A DNA stretch of 64,000 nucleotides from Spongilla lacustris (GCA_949361645.1 OX442429.1:2359231-2423230); one strand, 5' to 3'. Shown: positions 23,130 through 35,934, counted from the first letter of the stretch. The notes: generated by a model not told the origin, from the sequence alone. Numbers and translations are program-made.

Positions 23130-24748
23130 GAGTAAGAAGCCGGAATCGAATCGTTCAAAACCAACGCAACCAAAACAAGCCGTTCTAGAATCCATGTACA
23201 TGTACATATAGGTAGCTAAAACACTCCGAACATGCATGATCGCGCCTTACAGGGCTTAAAACGAATGTCAGAGCAGCCGAATAGGCCTATTACCAATAAA
23301 AGTACAATCGCATCTATACCGGTAGCCACCCATGCACACGCACAACAGTCGACACATGTGTAACAAGCTGTCAAGTATTGAACCATCGTTGCAAGGATTC
23401 ATACCGTGGTCGGTGATTTGTGTCTTCTTGTTTGAAAACCTTCATCGCGGCAGGGCACACACGCGGCATTTGTCAATTTATTATTGAATATTGAGACATA
23501 TGAACCTTAATGATAAAAGTCATCAGGGAAGCGAGGGTAAAAGGGTCATGAACATCATAATATGTCACACTCCAGCCCTAATAATTGTACTAACAGCAGT
23601 TAGTCTTTCCTTTTTGATATCTAATTTGGACTTTCGTCAGGAAGCATAAATGTCTTGAAAAACCCTCATTTTAAAAATCAAAATCCATACATGTCTATGG
23701 AAATGCTGAAATTCTGCTGAGGAAGCGTCAAGAAGAGGGCTAATTTTTTTGTTTAACGATAGAGGCATACCTTATGACCCTCTGCATCATAAAGTTCTTT
23801 TTCCTTGTCATGGGCATCTTTTCCTGAGTGACAGTGATCAAAAGAGTGTCATCCTCCATACATTTCAATGGACGCGTGCACGGTAATGAAACGGGAAAAA
23901 CGTCATAACGCGTCAGGAATTAGTAATGAAGGCATGCAATTTCTGGCCATGAAAATTGCAAAGCGCCCAATTTCTATGTTTCTATGCAATTATGCTCTGT
24001 TTTGTGGCTGAAAAATTGCAAAAGTTGCAAAGCGGCTGGGGCTCCGCCCCAGACCCCAATGGGGGAGCTTACAGCGCTCCCCCATACCCCCTAGATGGGC
24101 AAGAGGGGGCTACGCCCCCTCCTGCTCCCATCACCGCTCTTGATCAGTTCCACCTTATTTCTTTCCCGAACCCCCCCCCGTCTCCCGACCAGCCTACGGG
24201 CCTGAATAGAGGTCTACTGTGTAGGCATTCTACTGCTTCCATTGTAGCATTTACAGGGATCCGATGTGATCATGCATGACCAAACTCAACTGGCGAGTTA
24301 GCATAGGCCATAGCCATGCACCATGGGCCCGGCCTACTGCTCACAAAATTTACCGCCGTATGTACGGGTACACCAAGCAGATATAGCTAACCTTTGACGT
24401 CCAGCAGCATTAATAGAAGCAAAGTAGCACTCCTTCCCAGACTTCGATGCCTACACACCTTCCTACCTCACGTGGGTCCGGGTACGGGTATGACCACTCA
24501 TGAATTAATTCTGTGGTATACTTATGTAAGTAGTATAACTCACTATAGTATATTCAAATATACTCTTAAGAATACACTATCGTATATTTTGAAGGTGTGC
24601 TTATATAAACGGTGACGTATTTGACACTTGCGTATTCTCAAATATACGCGGTCGTACACTTCAAATATACTACACAGGTTATATTTTGCGCATTCCTCAA
24701 ATATACGCATAAATATACACTATCGTATAACAAACTTTTTGCACAGTG

Positions 24749-25345
24749 TTACTGAGTATTATTACAATGATAATATTAATTTCTAGAATATTTATTGTGA
24801 TGTGAATAAAAATAACTAATAAAGATTAAAAGTATAAAATTAATATCGTAATTATTGAACATAATTTATATAGATTCTAGCGGATTTAAAGCGATTATTT
24901 GTCGAAGTGGGAATCTAGCGGGGTAATCTAGTTCTCATAATCCGCATCATGGGAGGATGAGAGGCGGGCCCAAACCCTTATTTTGCCAAACTCCTCGGGC
25001 GTAAAAACGCAGGATTCGAACTCGAAACCTCGTGATTCAGAACCACTGATTTGAGCGTTGATCCAAACGAACCACTGATTTTAGCGTTGATCCAAACAAA
25101 CCACTGATTTTAGCGTTGATCCAAACGACTCATCCTGAATATACAATTCCAAGCCCTTTGCGCAATGCAACCTATAACACGGGCCCAGTACTGATGGGCA
25201 TGTCGGTAATTACAGCTATACACAGTGGCTGATTCGTGGCAGTGGGGGACTAGTTGGTTGGGCGTGGCCCTACCTATACAGTAGCGGCTCGCACATTGCA
25301 ACAATTTTTGCATATCCCACATTGCGAAAATATGCCCCATTCATC
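24749..25345 (+). repeat. LINE/SINE composite repeat, unit R2 (right part)
   Basis: Continues the unit broken at 18,454 and matches 60,443-61,070 inverted, up to CGCAATGTGGGATATG. It contains a minus-strand SINE. Confidence 0.85.
24870..25130 (-). mobile_element. tRNA-derived SINE, copy 2, with triplicated head segment
   Basis: Same box B (GGATTCGAACTCG on plus) and body as copy 1. The ~30-bp piece AACCACTGATTTTAGCGTTG plus ATCCAAACGA occurs three times in a row (about 25,041-25,128). The other three SINE copies have it once, so it expanded in this copy. Confidence 0.8.
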
Positions 25346-25849
25346 AGTAGTGATGTTAGGCTAGGTGTTTGTGTTCCTAGCGATCCCTACGACCCACCGC
25401 TAATGAGTTCACGTGAATGATGGTCTTCTTTATGCTCACACCATCATGCATTTGCAATACGTCGAGATTTGGTATGACAAATGTGTATGGTACCATACAA
25501 AATTGTAGCCGCAGCATTACATGTCAAAAATGGGACACCTGAAAATGCTTTCTATTTAGGACAGCTTTGCCAACCATTCATACAGAACACATGCATGCAG
25601 ATCAATTGTGTTCAGGTCTCTGGCTCATTGAGGCAGATGGACGTTGCGGACAAATGTCTATATGGAGTACGATCAGGTTAGGCTGGCTGCCACGGGGATC
25701 TAAGCTACATGTAATGCTGCTTCTTTGTAGCGGTATGTGTAGGAACCATACACACTTGTGCATAGCTCTACGTGTCAACTAATCTAAAGCAGTACAGTAC
25801 ATGTATACACACGTTTAGCCATACTGTTATACCCATGCATGACATTTAA

Positions 25850-26068
25850 ATGTACGATCATAAGTCGCTAGGGCTGCTTCATACTTACCCCCATACTGGC
25901 TGTAACGAGGCCCTTACCCCCTTGGCTTCATAGTGCCTCATCTAACCATGTGTAGGCAAAGCCATGAACACGTTACTGTGCATCAGTGTTTAAATCTTCA
26001 CCGGAACTAAATGTAATCGGCATAACCAGTCACGTAGCTCCGAGGTCATATTGACGATAGGCCTATAT
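25850..26068 (+). repeat. Genomic repeat, uninterrupted copy of the 43.7 / 45.8 kb sequence
   Basis: Inverted match to 43,719-43,865 joined to 45,786-45,864 (CTTACCCCCATACTGGC, CACTATG-type junction, CATCAGTGTTTAAATC, ACGTAGCTCCGAGG). It gives the empty site for the 1.9-kb hAT-like element. Confidence 0.85.
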
Positions 26069-26623
26069 GGCCTCCTGCTCATGCTGCTAGGTGGGGGGTG
26101 GGGGAGGTGGGGGGGGGGGGGGGGGGTATGGGGAGCGCTGAAAGCTCCCCAATCGAACCAACGCTTTTTATGATGCATAAAAGTTTCAGTGTGAATATTG
26201 ATTCCATATGAAAGAACTGAATAATCTGATTGTCTGTGTGCACAGCAGCTACATGTACCATGCTTATAGACAGTACAAAATCTATAGTTCTTGAAGTGAA
26301 TGTCTGTTCACATTTGGAAACAAGTCAGAACCAAGCAGACGGCAACTGTAACAGTAACAGGCATCTTTTGTATGGAGCTAGTGCTCTCTAACCATAAATA
26401 AATTAAATGTATAAGAGGGAATGCAGGAGATTATGCAATATCATCTGTTACTTTAGGGCAAGCTGATTGGACTTTTGGGGTAAGATCAATAGGGAACTGT
26501 TTACGCATTCTTCCGATATTACATCCGGATGAGTACTATTGTTAATATTCATTTTTAAAATTATATACCGCGGTAATGCCAGATCGATCGAGCGCATGCT
26601 AGTGATTGCTTTTATTATGCACC
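26069..26623. repeat. ~0.5-kb direct repeat, copy 1
   Basis: Direct duplicate of 26,777-27,282 from CTCCTGCTCATGC to GAGCGCATGCTAGTGATTG. This copy has an extra G-rich stretch at its left end and a few small indels. No coding sequence recognised. Confidence 0.9.
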
Positions 26624-26639
26624 TCGGTTGGTAGGGCCT

Positions 26640-26674
26640 AGACCCTACCAGGCCCTACCGTAGCTACGCCACTG
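26640..26674. repeat. hAT-like terminus (CCGTAGCTACGCCACTG)
   Basis: CCCTACCAGGCCCTACCGTAG followed by CTACGCCACTG is repeated at 43,391-43,426. CAGTGGCGTAGCTACGG is a common style of hAT end. The partner end was not located. Confidence 0.5.
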
Positions 26675-26776
26675 ATGGCATAGCCAGGATAATATGCATG
26701 GTAGGGCACACACTGGCAGATTGCAGGAATTTTCTGAAGTTGAGAAAGCCCGGAGAGGGTGCGGGAGGGTGGCACC

Positions 26777-27282
26777 CCTCCTGCTCATGCAGCTAGGGGG
26801 TATGGGGAGCGCTGAAAGCTCCCCAATCGAACCAACGCTTTTTATGACGCATAGAAGTTTGTGAATATTGATTCCATGAAAGAACTGAATAATCTGATTG
26901 TCTGTGTGCACAGCAGCTACATGTACCATGCTTATAGACAGTACAGAATCTATAGTTCTTGAAGTGAATGTCTGTTCACATTTGGAAACAAGTCAGAACC
27001 AAGTAGACGACAACTGTAACAGTAACAGGCATCTTTTGTATGGAGCTAGTGCTCTCTAACCATAAATGTATAAGAGGGAATGCAGGAGAGTATGCAATAT
27101 CATCTGGTACTTTAGGGCAAGCTGATTGGACTTTTGGGATAAGATCAATAGGGAACTGTTTACGCATTCTTCCGATATTACATCCGGATGAGTACTGTCG
27201 TTAATATTCATTTTTAAAATTATATACCGCGGTAAAGCCAGATCGATCGAGCGCATGCTAGTGATTGTTATTATTAAGCACC
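26777..27282. repeat. ~0.5-kb direct repeat, copy 2
   Basis: See copy 1. At its right edge (GTTATTATTAAGCAC) it is joined to CACAGGAAAACCGTTT, the edge of the GGGAA-type repeat that follows. Confidence 0.9.
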
Positions 27283-27730
27283 ACAGGAAAACCGTTTACG
27301 TTTCCTGAATTGGTAAAATGCTTGGGAATTCATCGTTTCCCAAGCACCAAATTCCCAAGATCCGGAACATCGAACACTTCCCTAGATTGGGAAAAATGTA
27401 GATTCCCAACCTCCGGAAAAAAAATTCCCAACCTCCGGAACATCAAACACTTCCCTAGATTGGAAAACCAAGATACCCAACATCGGGAATTGTAAAAATT
27501 CCCGACCTCCGGAACATCGAACACTCCCTAGATAGGGAAACCAAGATACCCAACATCGGGAATTGTAAAAATTCCCAACCTCCGGAACATCGAACACTTC
27601 CCTAGATTGGAAAACCAAGATACCCAACATCGGGAATTGTAAAAATTCCCGACCTCCGGAACATCGAACACTTTCCTAGATTGGGAAACCAAGAAAGCCA
27701 ACGTTGGGATTGTAAATACATGTAAATCCC
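27283..27730. repeat. 74-bp tandem array of the GGGAA/TTCCC repeat family
   Basis: GGAACATCGAACAC recurs at about 27,363, 27,437, 27,511, 27,584 and 27,658, a period of 73-74 bp. Each unit contains TTCCCTAGATTGGGAAA and GGGAATTGTAAAAATTCCC, so each can fold as hairpins. Related sequence flanks the big palindrome at 30,845-31,000 and 43,212-43,372. Confidence 0.9.
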
Positions 27731-28385
27731 AACATCGAACTGTAAACACAATTTAGGAGACACAAACAAACAAAATCATAGGAATAAATGGCACACCATA
27801 GGTCCATAACATAGCAGTAAACTAAAGCAAGTTGGCTGAATGGAACATGATCAGTAACCTCAACATGAGACTGAGTAATGTCACTCAACTTCAGGTTACT
27901 CAGGTGACTGTAGCAGTGCTCTGAATAATGGCATGAGGGCATTAAAGTGCACAGTGTAGACGTAACCTGTGAACTTGTTACCTCCTTAGAAGTCAATGCT
28001 AATGACAGAAAAATATTATACTATGCATTATTGCTCAGTACAACAAACCTGTTCATCTGATTCAACGACATGATGTACATCTATAAAGGAAAATATACTA
28101 TAAAATGCACCATAATGATTGCACAAAGTACAACAAACCTTGCATATGAAGTTCTTTTGACTGAACATGATGTATGTGCACACAAATAGGGGAAAACATT
28201 ATAAAACACATTATTACAGCACCACTGCATGTAGCAAACCTTCTGCTGTGGTGTCTTCATGTGAAGGAACTGTTTATTTAATAAAACAAAATTCAGTTCA
28301 TGGCATATTTATTGATAATAAAATTTCTTGTGATGACTAACCTATGTGTGGAGGAGATTCTTTAGATGTTGTAGAATTCTCATCC
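27731..28385 (-). other. Candidate microexons of an unidentified gene
   Basis: On the minus strand short open pieces with good splice sites recur in a loose ~115-bp repeat. The clearest runs from about 28,378 to 28,336 (DENSTTSKESPPHI, acceptor TTTGCAG, donor GTTAGT). Similar pieces read VHHVVESDEQ near 28,060 and VHIHHVQSKELHM near 28,160, each followed by GTTTGTTG. Ser/Thr/Glu-rich content resembles the microexons of the 54-kb BEN gene. A gene with tandemly duplicated microexons is possible; the product is unknown. Confidence 0.3.
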
Positions 28386-30440
28386 TGCAAATGCATAAGT
28401 GAAATATCTGTTACGGGACACGATTTTTAATATATTCGGAGTTCCTAAATAATAACAATAAGCTGCAATACTAATGACATTGCTGTTATTGGCATTGGTT
28501 TTGGCTGCCATTATTGTAATTATGGAACAATTGACAACTGATCCTTTTTCATTTATGAAGCATACGTATTTGAGTTTTCTGCAATATGCATTCCCCTCAC
28601 CGATAATAATTCCCATTTATACTTTGCATGTGAATAACTTAGTGGCAGCCACCAAAACATGTCTTGCAATTTTTATGGTGCTAATCTTAAGGCAGCTGCA
28701 CATGAGCTATGTAAGCTATGTAAGCTTCTAAAGAGCTATTCCTACCTTGATGTAAATAAATATCAAATATTCAACATCACATTTAACTGAACTACTACAC
28801 TTTCGGCATAATAGATGTTGTATCTTATTAGTGCAGAGAAACAGAATTTACCTTTTTGTTTTACATCACCCAAGTCTACAACAATTGCAAGCAATGCCTT
28901 CAGTTTAAACACTATTTTGAATTTAACAAATGTACCTTGAAATTCTGCTGGGATTGTCTTTGAGTGCTTATTCTTCTAATTGGGGAAGAGAAACTAACAG
29001 CCAGTAGCACTGTTTTGACAGTTGCTGGATATTGCCAGTTTTAGTTTTAACTGATCCCCTACAGTTTATAGTCCACATGATTGAAAATGTTCAATTGAGC
29101 CACAATATCATAACATAACAGCTGCCTTGTTCTGTGAAAAATATTGCATCCATGTCAATTGAAAAATATGCATGTGCCATACCAAAGGCAGCAATGGTAA
29201 ATTTTAGATTTAATAGTAAGTTTGGCGCAACTTTTAGAACTTCAAAATGTGATATTTGTCGTAACTTTATGACTGTTTAAGCTACAATGATGGAAATACG
29301 ATACTCATGTCCAACCACCCAGTAGAATTTTTAAATTACATAATGTAATTAACAATTGACAATCAACTGCTCTAATCAATGTTTTATTTAAACATACATA
29401 CATCTCGAGGGTATCTATTTTTGTAGAAATGCTGCAAAGATTGGTCAGTTCCAATTTCTAACTTATTTCATCATTCGCATGAATAGGAATAAATATAGGA
29501 TTATAGTTGGTACATCACTGAGATATTTATGACAGTTTAGGCTTTTTAATTACCATTTACCAATCCATGATGTGTCAAAAACATGGAATTGCAAGCCATG
29601 TGTTTACCCAATTGTGGATTTTTTTCCCGACATATCCTAAATCTGTGGCAAGGAAGGATATCTGGGTTTGTATTTACTCTATCAAGCGTTCTAACTGTAG
29701 AAATGCTTATATAAGAGTGTGGCAGTCTGCTTAAAAACACAAACATGATTCCAATATAAAGCTGGAGAAATCCTAATGATGGTTCCCAGTTTCAGGATTT
29801 TAACCTTAGTTTCTTGAATTCTTTTGTTACTTACGTTGTGTGCACAAAAGTATTGGCTGAACATGAAAATCCAATCCCCATGATTGTAACTTAATAAGTA
29901 CCACTAATAATCACTTTAGGGAAGTGTGGAACACTGAAATATTAATAAGGTGGGATATAAAATTATTATGATTTCTGATACTTGTGCATGTGTGTGAGGG
30001 TTCATGAAGTTAGATATTTGACATTCTGTATTCTAAACAGCAATTGTGGGCTAGGCAAGACCTACATTTTGGTTATCTGGAGGTTGTTTTTTACTAGCCT
30101 TCTGGTGTTTCAGTGAGTATCATAGGAACACAAGGCGGACCTATACAATCTGTATAGAACACAGCAAACACATACATGTACATGTAACAACCACATACAA
30201 AAGTTTTATTGATTTCACAGAAAACCAGAAATTAGTTAGGTCCGCCCCCTATTCTAATGTTTACGGACCTTGTGTGAGCAAACAAAAGCCAGCAAAGCAT
30301 CGATATCGATTATATTTACCTATGTGGTGCCGTACGCGTATGGGCAACCTACTGTATATACATCATATGTATACATGTTCTAAAGACAAGTGCGCGCGTA
30401 CGTTACATGTGATGCTTTTTTACAGCCGCTTTTTTTGGAG
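28386..30440. other. No recognisable gene
   Basis: Two kilobases of AT-rich sequence without a convincing exon. A small inverted feature lies at 30,128-30,276 (ACACAAGGCGGACC ... GGTCCGCC ... ACGGACCTTGTGT). If the minus-strand gene start at 30,762 is real, this would be mostly intron. Confidence 0.4.
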
Positions 30441-30479
30441 TTTTTTTATGCGCAAAACCGTGAAAACGCGTTGGCTTCT

Positions 30480-30614
30480 GGGACTCCCGATGTTGGACCT
30501 TACAGCGCTCCCTAGCTGGGTAGGAGGGGTGCCCCTCCCCGAGGCAGCACCATATAGCGCCCCTTCCCCCCCCCCCCCCCCCCTCCCAACTATTATCTCC
30601 TTTCGACGCCACTG
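30480..30614. mobile_element. One end of a hAT-like element
   Basis: The G/C-run stretch GCGCTCCCTAGCTGGG, GGGGTGCCCCTCCCC, a C-run at about 30,565-30,583 and the edge CTATTATCTCCTTTCGACGCCACTG (two pieces) have the composition of a hAT end reading CAGTGGCGTCGAAAGG outward. No matching opposite end or TSD was found. Confidence 0.4.
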
Positions 30615-30630
30615 GTTCACGTACCTTTAC

Positions 30631-30762
30631 TTCAAACATGAACACTTGGTCCAAAACTTCCTAGACCAACTGCATATTTGTTTAGCCGCCTCCTCCAGTT
30701 CGTCGTTGCTATTACTTTCATGTAGATCTCCTGGTGTAAAGTCGGGACCCAGCTCTTCCATG
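30631..30762 (-). other. Candidate first exon with TATA box
   Basis: ATG at 30,762 opens MEELGPDFTPGDLHESNSND and runs 44 codons, acidic and hydrophilic, to a TAA four bases before a consensus donor GTACGT. TTTATATATATTTT on the minus strand (about 30,803-30,817) lies about 45 bp upstream. The stop just before the donor weakens the model unless another donor is used. The hAT-like end abuts it at 30,614. Confidence 0.3.
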
Positions 30763-30844
30763 ATATTGCGCGCGCGAATTTGGATCTCCGCGTGCGCATG
30801 CAAAATATATATAAAGTGCACGTGATGCAGTAGATTGCAATTGT

Positions 30845-31000
30845 CGTCACATTCCCTATATTGGGATTATGTAGTTACAACTTTTGAAATACATTTCCCA
30901 ATAATGGGATTACAGTTCCCATAACTATTCCAATCCTGGCCGGAAACACCATTCCCTATATTGGGATTATGTTGTTGGAAACACATTCCCTATCTTGGGT
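30845..31000. repeat. GGGAAT/ATTCCC hairpin-rich repeat, left flank of the palindrome
   Basis: ATTCCCTATATTGGGATTATG occurs twice, with TTTCCCAATAATGGGATTAC between. It belongs to the same family as 27,283-27,730 and 43,212-43,372. Confidence 0.7.
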
Positions 31001-31142
31001 CCGTGTACTTTTCCACAATTTAATTTCTCCTATTTCTATTTATACACGGAGGGCCTTTTGGGCTCGATTGTCAATGTTGCACGTGATCGAATTCAATTTT
31101 TGGCCTAAATCCAGTGCACCGCAAAGTATTGAAAAATGAAAA

Positions 31143-31289
31143 ATGAAGTACCGTCGTCTTTATCAATATAATGAAAAATGCTCCATCTGCAACGGAATAA
31201 TGGTCTGGAAGCTGTACCGACCTGTCTCCAATGACCGGAATCGACCGCTTTGCGCGGAACACGTACCCTGTAGGCGTGTCTATTTATAG
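31143..31289 (+). other. Short Cys-rich frame in module X, copy 1 (outer left)
   Basis: Forty-eight codons from an ATG about 90 bp after a CTATTTATACACGG TATA-like box. It starts MKYRRLYQYNEKCSICNG and has CxxC followed by CAEHVPC. Four copies in the palindrome keep the ATG and these cysteines. It may be a first exon or only a conserved repeat; no family recognised. Confidence 0.3.
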
Positions 31290-32452
31290 CGTTCTGTATC
31301 GTGGTGTTTACCTGATGCTACAAACAGTATATGTGTGTGTGCGTGTGTGTTGTGAAGATTAATAGTGTGTGTTTCTCTAGTCTTTACGTACAGTGTAGCT
31401 AAAACATTCAATCACCGGTCAGCATCCTATTTAATGGCATACAAACTAAACGTGCTGTGGACAAATGTGACAGTTTAGCCTATGCACCTTATGACCTTAC
31501 AGAACACTTCCTCCTCGCCCTCCCACCCTCTCCATCTCTTCCCCTCCCTGCCGGCTTTCCCACCTAGATCTAAAAACTGTACAACAACAGCACTGACAAT
31601 TCTAAGGTGGTTGCACAAGTTCAAAGCGCTGTACCTAGTTGTCATGGTAATTAATAAGAACAATACATTGAATGAGAGGGAGGTGTAAGTGTAGATACAT
31701 CATATAAGTATCTTTTCATGGGGTGAGAAAACTGCACCACTTCATTAGTACATGGTGCAAAGGATGATCTGTCTCTGGGCTTTGAATAGAGTCTTTCATT
31801 CTCAACTGTCATGTATCGGTACTACTTACTAATGTTGTCATTTCTTGCATGCAACATGTGCAGCTCTCTAATGTTGAAAAGAAATGATAGAAGTATTTTC
31901 TTTCAAGTCACACGAGTATATGTTATATGTAGCGCAAGAAGGCATGCATGCATCACAGTTTATGTTGTATGTAGTATGTGTGTATGTATCTATGCGTATT
32001 TATATGTAAATGTGTGTAGGTGGGTGGATGAATATGGATGGATGGATGCATGCACACATTGTGTATCCATGCATGCTAACAAATACACCCCTTTCGTGTG
32101 AAATGGACTAACTGTTTAACCTGCAGTACTTGGCTGGCAGTGTAATTAATATGCACTGGAACTGGCCTGTTCTTCTGGTATTTGTAACTAGACCATCAAG
32201 GATGTGCCTAAGCAGAGGACACTATAACCATGGGGCCCTACTTCAGGTCAAATTATTTATGTACTAATCCTGGTTCTGTCAACAGCCCCTAAGTACTGTG
32301 CACATACATTTAATTGTTATCCTGTAATACTGTACAGAAGCAGTCATATTGCATATCATTTGTCCAGTTTATTTATATCTTGCAATTGATTTTAGTACAT
32401 GTTACTATGGAACATAAACTCTTGATAAGATCTAGACATGCATTACCATGCA

Positions 32453-32708
32453 CATACATACATACATACATACATACATACATACATACATACATACATA
32501 CATACATACATACATACATACATACATACATACATACATACATACATACATACATACATACACATACACATACATACACATACATACATACATACATACA
32601 CGCATGCACACACATACATACACGCACCCATACACATACATACATGCATACATGCATACATGCATACATACATACATACATACATACATACATACATACA
32701 TACATACA
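32453..32708. repeat. (ACAT)n microsatellite in module X
   Basis: Tetranucleotide array with small interruptions. Equivalent arrays lie at 35,935-36,015, 38,030-38,100 and 41,392-41,755. Confidence 0.95.
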
Positions 32709-35421
32709 TGCATATATACCTACATGTACACATCCATACACATAATAGCTGTGTGTAAGTGCATGTACTGTGCCAATACTTGCCATTTATGCTAAAAAAA
32801 AATTATAAAGAAAACCTATTTAATCTACAATACTCCAAATGTAAAGGCAAAACACCTTAAGAGGATCACCATTGCATTTGCTCTGACAAGGTTCAGACAC
32901 TGACAGACAGAAACACACACACACAATTCATATAGTGATACTGTTGTACAGATTGTTCTGAATGCTCCTGCCATTAGCCTTTCATGGTAAATACCCTCCC
33001 CCCTTCTCAGAACACATGATGATTGGTGCCGTGTCAACTGTGCACACCAACTTCTAATAATAGTACATGATAGGCTTTACACATTTACCAGCAACAAACA
33101 TACTTACCACAATCAGGCTTACAAATACCCATACTATTACAACAATCACAAACTACACACAAGGCTGGGCAGGGGGCTCAATCTGGAGATGAGCCTATAA
33201 CTCCTTATGGAAAACCCCAGAGGAAAAACGTCTAGCAAGAAAAAATCCACCATACATGTTGGAGAAAAGCCTCTAACTACATGTAGCACTGCCCAGCCAC
33301 ATACAACTTAAAATACATTCTACAAACAGTTCAACAGCTGCCACCTCTGTGCCAGGGATCATTTGCCATCAGTCAAGGAATCTGCTCTTGTGTTAAGACA
33401 CATATGCCACCATTTGGCACCAAACAAATAAAATGTCGTCTTTATCAATATAATGAAGTAATGGTCTAGAAGCAGTGCCGACCTGTCTCCAATGTCCGGA
33501 ATCGGCCCCTCTGCATGGAATACGTATGCCCTGTAAGCATGTGTACCTATTTATACATTGTTGTGTTCTGTATCGTCATAATCGTGGTGTGTACCTGATG
33601 CTACAAACAGTATACTATTTAGAATGTGTGTGTGTGTTGGTGTCAAAGATTAATGGTAAGTCTTTACCCATCTATACAATTGCCAGTCAGCATCCTGTTT
33701 AATGGCGTACAGAAAAATGTGCATATGGGACCAAATGTGATTTTTTAGCCATAGATTAATCACCTTATGACCTTTCCTCCTCACCCTCCCTTCCTATATA
33801 GCCCTGCCTTTCTATATGTATATAGTACGTACAACAATAGCACTGATAATTCTATGATGGTTGTACAAGGTCAGAGTACCTAATAAGAACAATATGAGGG
33901 AGTGGAAGGTCACATACGTATCATCATAGGGTGAGAAAACTGCACTTCATTAGTACATGGTGGAAAGGATGATCTGTCTCTGGGTAGTCAACTGTTCCAA
34001 TTCATGTCATGTATCCGTACTGCTTACTAATGAGGTTGTCATTTCTCGCATGCAACATGTACAGCTCTCTAATGTGATTAATTTGTAGTATGTAAGTATT
34101 TTCTGTCAAGGCACACGAGTATTTTATATTTAGTGCAAGAAGGCATGTGATGCATATGTGATGTATGTGTGTGTAAGTATGTGTGTGTGTATGTATGTAA
34201 TGTATGTATATATGTATGTATGTATGTATATGTATGTATATCTGTGAACATATGTACAGTATTTATGCATGTGTGTGTTGTGTGAAGTGGATGGGTGAAT
34301 GGATGGACAGATGCATGCATACATACAGTGTAATACACCTCTTTCGTATGAAATTGACTAACCAGGTTAACATCAGTAAAATTTATCTACTTTAAACCAG
34401 TACCCTAAGCTTTTATGTGTGTGCATGCAGGCAGGGTCAGGATGACATTGTCTTCATCACAAGGAAAAAAAACTACATGTAGTAAACCCAAAAACAAATT
34501 ACAATGTCATGTGCTGTTAAAAATAATGTTCCACGCAAAGGGACTTGCAGTCTTAGCAGTTTTTGTGAAATGAATATGGGATGTACATGGAACTGAAAAT
34601 TGGTAACTTAGGATAATTATAAAACTAGGATAAGAAGCAGCTATTATACATTACCCATTTATTGAATGAAGAAATATACACTTTCCTGTGATCTGAAAGT
34701 ATTAAAGTAGACAGAAAATGAGCTCCCACCTAAGTAGGGCCGGTACGCATGGTAATGACCGGGGATGGTATGTGTACAATGGTGGGGTTGTGCTTGGTTA
34801 TTGGCGGTGCCAGCTGTAAGTGGCAGCTGGCAGCCCAGGTAAAACAGTAGCTGGAGGCAGTTGTTCAGTCTAAGCATTCGTGCATACACAGCACTTGTAG
34901 GCACCAGTAATTCTATTTTATTTGGTTGTGCTTTGTTTGGTGCCAAATGGTAGCATATGTGTCTTATCACAAGAGCAGATTCCTTGACTGATGGCAGATG
35001 ATCCCTGGCACAGAGAAGGTGGCAGCTGTTGGACTGTTTGTAGAAAGTGTTCTAAGTTGTATGTTACTGGGCAGTGCTAGTTAGAGGCTTTTTCTCGGAT
35101 TTTTTCCTGCTAGACGTTTTTCCTCAGGGGGTTTTCCATAAGGAGATGTGGGTGTATCTCCAGATTGACCCTGCCCAGCCTTGTGTGTAGTTTATGATTG
35201 CTGTAGTACTGTCAGTAATTGTAAGCCTGATTGCGGTGAGTATGTTTGTTGCTGGTAAATGTGTAAAGCCTATCATGTACTATTATTAGAAGTTGGTGTG
35301 CACACCAATCATGTGATCTGAGAAGGGGGGAGGGTACATACCATGGGAGGTATGTGGCGGGAGCATTCAGAACAATCTGTACAACAGTATCATTCATAAG
35401 GTGGACAGTTACTATATGAAT

Positions 35422-35540
<119 letters not shown>

Positions 35541-35934
35541 CTGTCTGTCAGTGTCTGAACCTTGTCAGAGCAAATGCAATGGTGATCCTCTTAATGTGTT
35601 TTGCCTTTACATTTGGAGTGTTTGGTGGGTATTGTAGATTAAATAGGTTTTCTTGTATTCTTATAATACATGTATACTATGTATAAATTTTATTTAGTCG
35701 CTCCCATAGCCTCATATGACAGGCCTACAACAAGCGGGATACCTGGGTTACCCGGGTAGGGGACTCCTAGGGCAATAGGCTACCTGGGTGGGGACCGAGG
35801 ATATCACAGGAATATGGCCTAGGTGGCGGATGATCGGCTGTGGGACCGACTATATTTAGCACAAATGGCAATACATGCACTTACATACAGCTATTATGTG
35901 TATGTATGGATGTGTACATGTAGGTATGCATGGA

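Larger units (their letters stand above)
19435..24204. mobile_element. 4.77-kb hAT-like element nested in the 6.3-kb element, TSD AATAG
   Basis: Ends CAGGCCCGTACCCCC and TACGGGCCTG. Flanks are AATAG at 19,430-19,434 and 24,205-24,209; the empty homologous site at 50,990-51,003 in the other copy reads CCATTAGAGG. The right end carries GGGGCTCCGCCCC and GGGGCTACGCCCCC boxes common near hAT-type ends. A 5-bp TSD is unusual for hAT (8 bp is the norm) but matches the element at 43,866. The interior holds two minisatellites and one candidate exon; no transposase seen. Confidence 0.8.
18455..24748. mobile_element. 6.3-kb TIR DNA transposon (CACTGTGCAAAAA...), TSD TTA
   Basis: Left end CACTGTGCAAAAACTTTG, right end its complement with one gap (AACTTTTTGCACAGTG), followed by more inverted TATACGATAG sequence and clusters of GTATATTTGAATATAC. 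Flanks are TTA at 18,452-18,454 and TTA at 24,749-24,751; the empty site at 61,058-61,070 has TTA once. A second copy lies at 48,925-51,566 with TSD TTG. Three-bp TSDs fit CACTA/EnSpm or Harbinger-like elements; superfamily unresolved because no transposase is recognisable. 4.77 kb of it is a later insertion. Confidence 0.85.

Noticed and set aside
27340..27730. Possible CRISPR-like array
   Set aside because: Units are contiguous 74-bp tandem repeats without unique spacers, and the DNA is eukaryotic.
32314..32795. Tyr/Ile/His-rich or Cys/Met-rich frames in the palindrome (also 35.8, 38.0 and 41.4 kb)
   Set aside because: (ACAT)n microsatellite translations.
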